Shown: positions 30,967-33,967 of the stretch, in pieces
Layout of the letters: each line of letters begins with the position of its first letter
Position numbering within the stretch: the first letter of the stretch is position 1
NCBI GenBank assembly: GCA_017616165.1
Contig: JAFZYR010000032.1
Span: forward strand, 1-33,967
Length of the DNA: 33,967 nt
From: Treponema sp.
GTDB taxonomy: Bacteria > Spirochaetota > Spirochaetia > Treponematales > Treponemataceae
Direction: 5' to 3'
The notes under the pieces: model-generated
The model's database searches: none
What the model was told of the DNA's origin: nothing
The model's input: the letters and a program-made list of their open reading frames with translations, nothing else
Position numbers and translations under genes: made by a program

Positions 30967-32211
30967 ATGTTCAGTAAGGTTTATCCACGTGAAAAATATC
31001 TTGAAAGACTCAAGCCCTTTTATGACTCGGACATTGTGAAAGTCATAACAGGTATCAGACGCTGTGGAAAATCATTTATATTAAAAGCTGTAATAAACGA
31101 ACTGTACCAGAATGGTGTGGAAGAAGAAAAAATCATATACCTTCCATTGGACAAGCGTGGTTTTAAAAATATAAAAACTGCAGAACAACTTGAAGAAAAA
31201 ATTGAATCTTTAATTACCACTGAAGGCTTTCATTATCTTTTTATTGATGAAGTTCAGAATGTAAAAAAATTTGAAAGTGTAGTGCAGGCATACTCTGAAG
31301 AAGGTTATTCTGTTTTTTTAACAGGTTCAAATTCTTATCTTTTAAGTGATGAAATCACAACTAAACTTACAGGACGTTATCTTTCATTTGAAACTTTCCC
31401 ACTGGACTTTTACGAATTTCTTGAAATGAAAAGATTCTTTAAAAATCCGATTGATCCCGACATGGAAAAAGAATTCAATGAATATATAATAAACGGCGGT
31501 TTTCCTAAAACTCTGGAATTCCCTGATATGAATGCCCGTCAGACATATACGCGTGGAATCATAAGTGAGATATTTGAAAAGGACGTTAAGACAAGAAAAC
31601 GAATTTCAAATATTGCAGTTTATGAACGAGTGCAAAGTTTTTTGATAAACAATTATTCAGCTCCGTTTTCAATTTCAAATCTAATCAACTGCTTAAAAGC
31701 TGAAGGTTTTTCAACAAAGCCAAGTACTGTCCGGGGCTATATCGAAGATTTACAAAAAGCAAAAATCATTTATGAATGTAATCGTTTTGATTTAAAAAGC
31801 AAAAAATCAATCAAACGTGATCAAAAATATTATCTAGCAGATATGGCAATATATTTTTCAACAAATACTGATAATCGTATGAGTTTTGGCCCAACACTTG
31901 AAAATCTTGTTTATCTGTATTTGAAAAGTCATGAATATGAAGTCAGCGTAGGTATAATTGGTAATTTTGAGTGTGATTTTATAGTCAGGGATAAAAATCA
32001 ATCTTATGCTTACATACAGGTTACATATACCTTGCATGGCGAAGATGATAAGGCTACCGAAAAAATAAAAGAACGTGAATATCGTCCTTTTAGAAGTATA
32101 AAGGATGGCTATCCGCGTTATATCATCTCGCTCGATAAGTACCCGGATCAACAGGAAGGAGTTCATCATATTAATATGATTGATTTATTTTTGGGCAAAG
32201 TGAAAATATAG
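30967..32211 (+). CDS. AAA_14 / DUF4143 family ATPase
   Basis: This 414-residue protein is of the common but little understood AAA_14-DUF4143 type. The Walker A GIRRCGKS is at residues 29-36 and the Walker B YLFIDE at 90-95. LTGSNSYLLSDEITTKLTGRY is the sensor region typical of the family. A winged-helix-like segment (ISNLINCLKAEGFSTKPSTV) precedes the C-terminal DUF4143 region, which contains PTLENLVYLYLK, ECDFIVRDK and YAYIQVTYTL, a PD-(D/E)XK-like nuclease fold with Gln in place of the usual ExK. Such genes are often in accessory regions of gut bacteria, and a defence or regulatory role has been suggested without proof. AAGGAG supports the start. The GH5 gene follows 5 bases later. Confidence 0.85.
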   Translation: MFSKVYPREKYLERLKPFYDSDIVKVITGIRRCGKSFILKAVINELYQNGVEEEKIIYLPLDKRGFKNIKTAEQLEEKIESLITTEGFHYLFIDEVQNVKKFESVVQAYSEEGYSVFLTGSNSYLLSDEITTKLTGRYLSFETFPLDFYEFLEMKRFFKNPIDPDMEKEFNEYIINGGFPKTLEFPDMNARQTYTRGIISEIFEKDVKTRKRISNIAVYERVQSFLINNYSAPFSISNLINCLKAEGFSTKPSTVRGYIEDLQKAKIIYECNRFDLKSKKSIKRDQKYYLADMAIYFSTNTDNRMSFGPTLENLVYLYLKSHEYEVSVGIIGNFECDFIVRDKNQSYAYIQVTYTLHGEDDKATEKIKEREYRPFRSIKDGYPRYIISLDKYPDQQEGVHHINMIDLFLGKVKI

Positions 32212-32216
32212 AATTT

Positions 32217-33967
32217 ATGAAAAAAATCACCCTGTTTATTATTTGTACTCTTATTGGAACTGCGGTTTTTGCGCAGAACGTTAAGCCGTATGTTGTGGAT
32301 TTGAGCAGAATACCTGCTGCAAACGATAATAGGACAGTTACTTTTGACAAGGCAACTAAGATCGTTGCCTTCAAAAAACAGGATTCCAATATATACATAT
32401 GGCTTAATGAACTGGATATTTCAAACTATAACATTTTTAGAATCAAATACAAAGCTCTTGGTGATAAGGGATTTATTTTTGTTCCAGATTATGGAGATGA
32501 TTCAATTGGATACTTTGACAGTGCTATTTATTGCCCTTCATATATCAATGAAATGGTTATTCCTCTTAGGAGTGGTCAGAAAAAACTCAATGGAATTATG
32601 CTTGCTGCACCATGGAACTGTCCATATGAAAAATTTGCAATTGAATCTATTGTACTTGAAAATGTAGACAATCCAGATCTAACAGATATACATGCAAGTT
32701 CTGAACCTCCTGTAATAGATACACAAAGTTCTGGAAAGATAAATGCGGCTATTAATGCATGGGATTTTGTAAAGAATCTTGGAGTCGGTTTACAATATCA
32801 GATTTTCCTTCCAAATACAGGGGAATTAGATTTTGGGATGGATTATGACTTTTGGCACGAAATAAAGCTTACAAAAAAAATAATTCAGGCTATAAAAGCA
32901 AAAGGTTTTAATGCAATTCGCCTTCAGACAAATCCCGGCTCACATATTCTGGATGAAAATTACACCATCGATCCCCGTTATATAAAAGCAATCAAAGAAT
33001 CTGTTGACTGGTGCATTGAAGAAGGCATGTATGTCATCCTTTGTGGACCAGGTAACGAGAATATGAATAACGAATTCTACAAAAAAAGAGTAGAAAATGA
33101 CATTCATTATGCAGGCTATATTGTAAATGAAAAATATAAGAAAGAATCTGAAAAATTTCTAAAAGCTGTCTGGAGACAGTATGCAGAGGCATTCAACAAT
33201 TCTTATGATGAACATATGATTTTTGAAACCTTAAATGAACCGCTAGACAGCTATCATGAGCATTGTTTTTATGAAAAAACAGACTGCGTAGTATGTAAAA
33301 AAGATTTTGCTGTTATGAATGAATACAATCAGGTTATTTTAGACACAATCCGTTCAACAGGCGGAAACAATCTGAACAGATTTGTTATGGTTGCAGGACT
33401 TGCAAGCGGCTGGAAAAATATTACAAACAGTATGTTTAAGATGCCTAAGGACAAAGTAAAAAACAAGCTTATTCCTGTTGTTCATATTTATCCTATGGGT
33501 ACTCCACCTTGGCATAAAGAATTGTACACCGATGGAATAAAAACCGAAACAAAAAAAGCATTCGAAAACATGGACAAATATTATTTTAAGAAGAAGATAC
33601 CGGTTTATGTTTCAGAAGTAGGACACTCACCAATATCCAATATCATGGAACGAATTAACTCAATAAGAGATTTTATGGCGGAAGTAACAAAAGATAGTCG
33701 TTCCTGCGCAGTATCAATGATGTGTAATATGAGCTGGGATTTCAATTATTTTGATGCCAGTAATCTTGAATGGCATGATACAGAATATGTAGATACAATT
33801 CTGTATTCAGCGCAAGGTAAAGAGTATCCGTTAAGCACAGACTTTATCAAAGAGAACGAAGTTAAAGTTGAAAGCATTGTTGGAAAGAATCTTTTGAATG
33901 AGCCTTATGAACTGAAAGATTGGAATGCATATCAGATAAAATCAACAACATTTTATCGTTCAACTCC
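32217..33967 (+). CDS. Secreted GH5-family glycanase (cellulase-like), 3' end outside window
   Basis: An open frame of 583 codons runs off the right edge. The start MKKITLFIICTLIGTAVFAQ is a Sec signal cleaved at about residue 19-20. Residues of about 25-150 form a beta-rich N-terminal domain that looks like a carbohydrate-binding fold. A TIM-barrel of glycoside hydrolase family 5 follows from about 175 (WDFVKNLGVGLQYQI, KGFNAIRLQT). The acid/base is E341 in FETLNEPLD and the likely nucleophile is E467 in VYVSEVGHS. GH5 enzymes cut beta-1,4 glucan, mannan or xylan; which applies is not clear. At least one more domain begins near residue 550. No good ribosome-binding site precedes the ATG, which lies 5 bases after the ATPase stop. 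Confidence 0.9.
   Translation, partial: MKKITLFIICTLIGTAVFAQNVKPYVVDLSRIPAANDNRTVTFDKATKIVAFKKQDSNIYIWLNELDISNYNIFRIKYKALGDKGFIFVPDYGDDSIGYFDSAIYCPSYINEMVIPLRSGQKKLNGIMLAAPWNCPYEKFAIESIVLENVDNPDLTDIHASSEPPVIDTQSSGKINAAINAWDFVKNLGVGLQYQIFLPNTGELDFGMDYDFWHEIKLTKKIIQAIKAKGFNAIRLQTNPGSHILDENYTIDPRYIKAIKESVDWCIEEGMYVILCGPGNENMNNEFYKKRVENDIHYAGYIVNEKYKKESEKFLKAVWRQYAEAFNNSYDEHMIFETLNEPLDSYHEHCFYEKTDCVVCKKDFAVMNEYNQVILDTIRSTGGNNLNRFVMVAGLASGWKNITNSMFKMPKDKVKNKLIPVVHIYPMGTPPWHKELYTDGIKTETKKAFENMDKYYFKKKIPVYVSEVGHSPISNIMERINSIRDFMAEVTKDSRSCAVSMMCNMSWDFNYFDASNLEWHDTEYVDTILYSAQGKEYPLSTDFIKENEVKVESIVGKNLLNEPYELKDWNAYQIKSTTFYRST

Noticed and set aside
32344..32667. A 107-codon plus-strand frame near the right edge
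   Set aside because: It lies inside the GH5 gene in another frame; the GH5 frame from 32217 has a signal peptide and catalytic motifs and runs to the window end.

Overview
The window looks like a chromosomal piece of a gut- or rumen-type spirochaete, most likely Treponema. I infer this from the core gene order (rplU-rpmA-obg-nadD-yqeK-LCP-rsfS, and ispE-spoVG-tRNA-rplY-tilS), several lipoproteins with relaxed spirochaetal lipoboxes, and plant or mucin glycan hydrolases. No rRNA or species marker is present, so genus level is inference and species is not called.

Layout. 1-3454: the end of a probable IS30-type transposase, then a very large AT-rich surface lipoprotein. 3455-7240: a small TrpR-like regulator, then a two-gene sugar operon (GH95 fucosidase and GH43 glycosidase, neither with a signal peptide, so probably cytoplasmic). 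7259-9378: an Rpn-type PD-(D/E)XK nuclease and a second lipoprotein with a DUF1566-like C-terminus. 9379-14345: a housekeeping operon (L21, L27, Obg, NadD, YqeK, an LCP-family protein, RsfS) behind a 150-nt leader. 14468-14743: a tiny, extremely acidic protein on the opposite strand. 14905-18291: IspE, SpoVG, tRNA-Gln(TTG), L25 and TilS. 18278-23839: an exported TPR-like/Ca-motif protein, a lipoprotein HtrA protease and LepA. 23909-26988 (minus): a PpiD/SurA-like membrane chaperone and a DUF115/MptE-like protein. 27185-27406: a small membrane protein. 27496-30394 (minus): Ddl and MurE, the two peptidoglycan ligases, divergent from queD (30446). 30967-33967: an AAA/DUF4143 ATPase and a secreted GH5 glycanase cut by the window edge.

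Two patterns stand out beyond the gene list. First, several families of short dispersed palindromic elements occur here. One family (core CCCTTCGAGAGCCTCAGGGA) lies inside or across protein-coding sequence at four loci: as an inverted pair in the GH95 gene, as a tandem 16-residue repeat in the DUF115 gene, and at two successive gene junctions (nadD/yqeK and yqeK/LCP), where it forms the C-terminal tail of one gene and appears to supply the ribosome-binding site of the next. A second palindrome also lies in frame in GH95, and TGTCATTGCGAGG-type and TCATTATCGGG-type elements sit between genes.

Second, three genes (TrpR-like, murE, queD) have a perfect TATAAT exactly 6 nt before the start codon and no Shine-Dalgarno sequence. 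ispE has a consensus promoter with its ATG only 11 nt after the -10. These look like leaderless or near-leaderless transcripts. All family assignments were made by reading translations; no database search was run.
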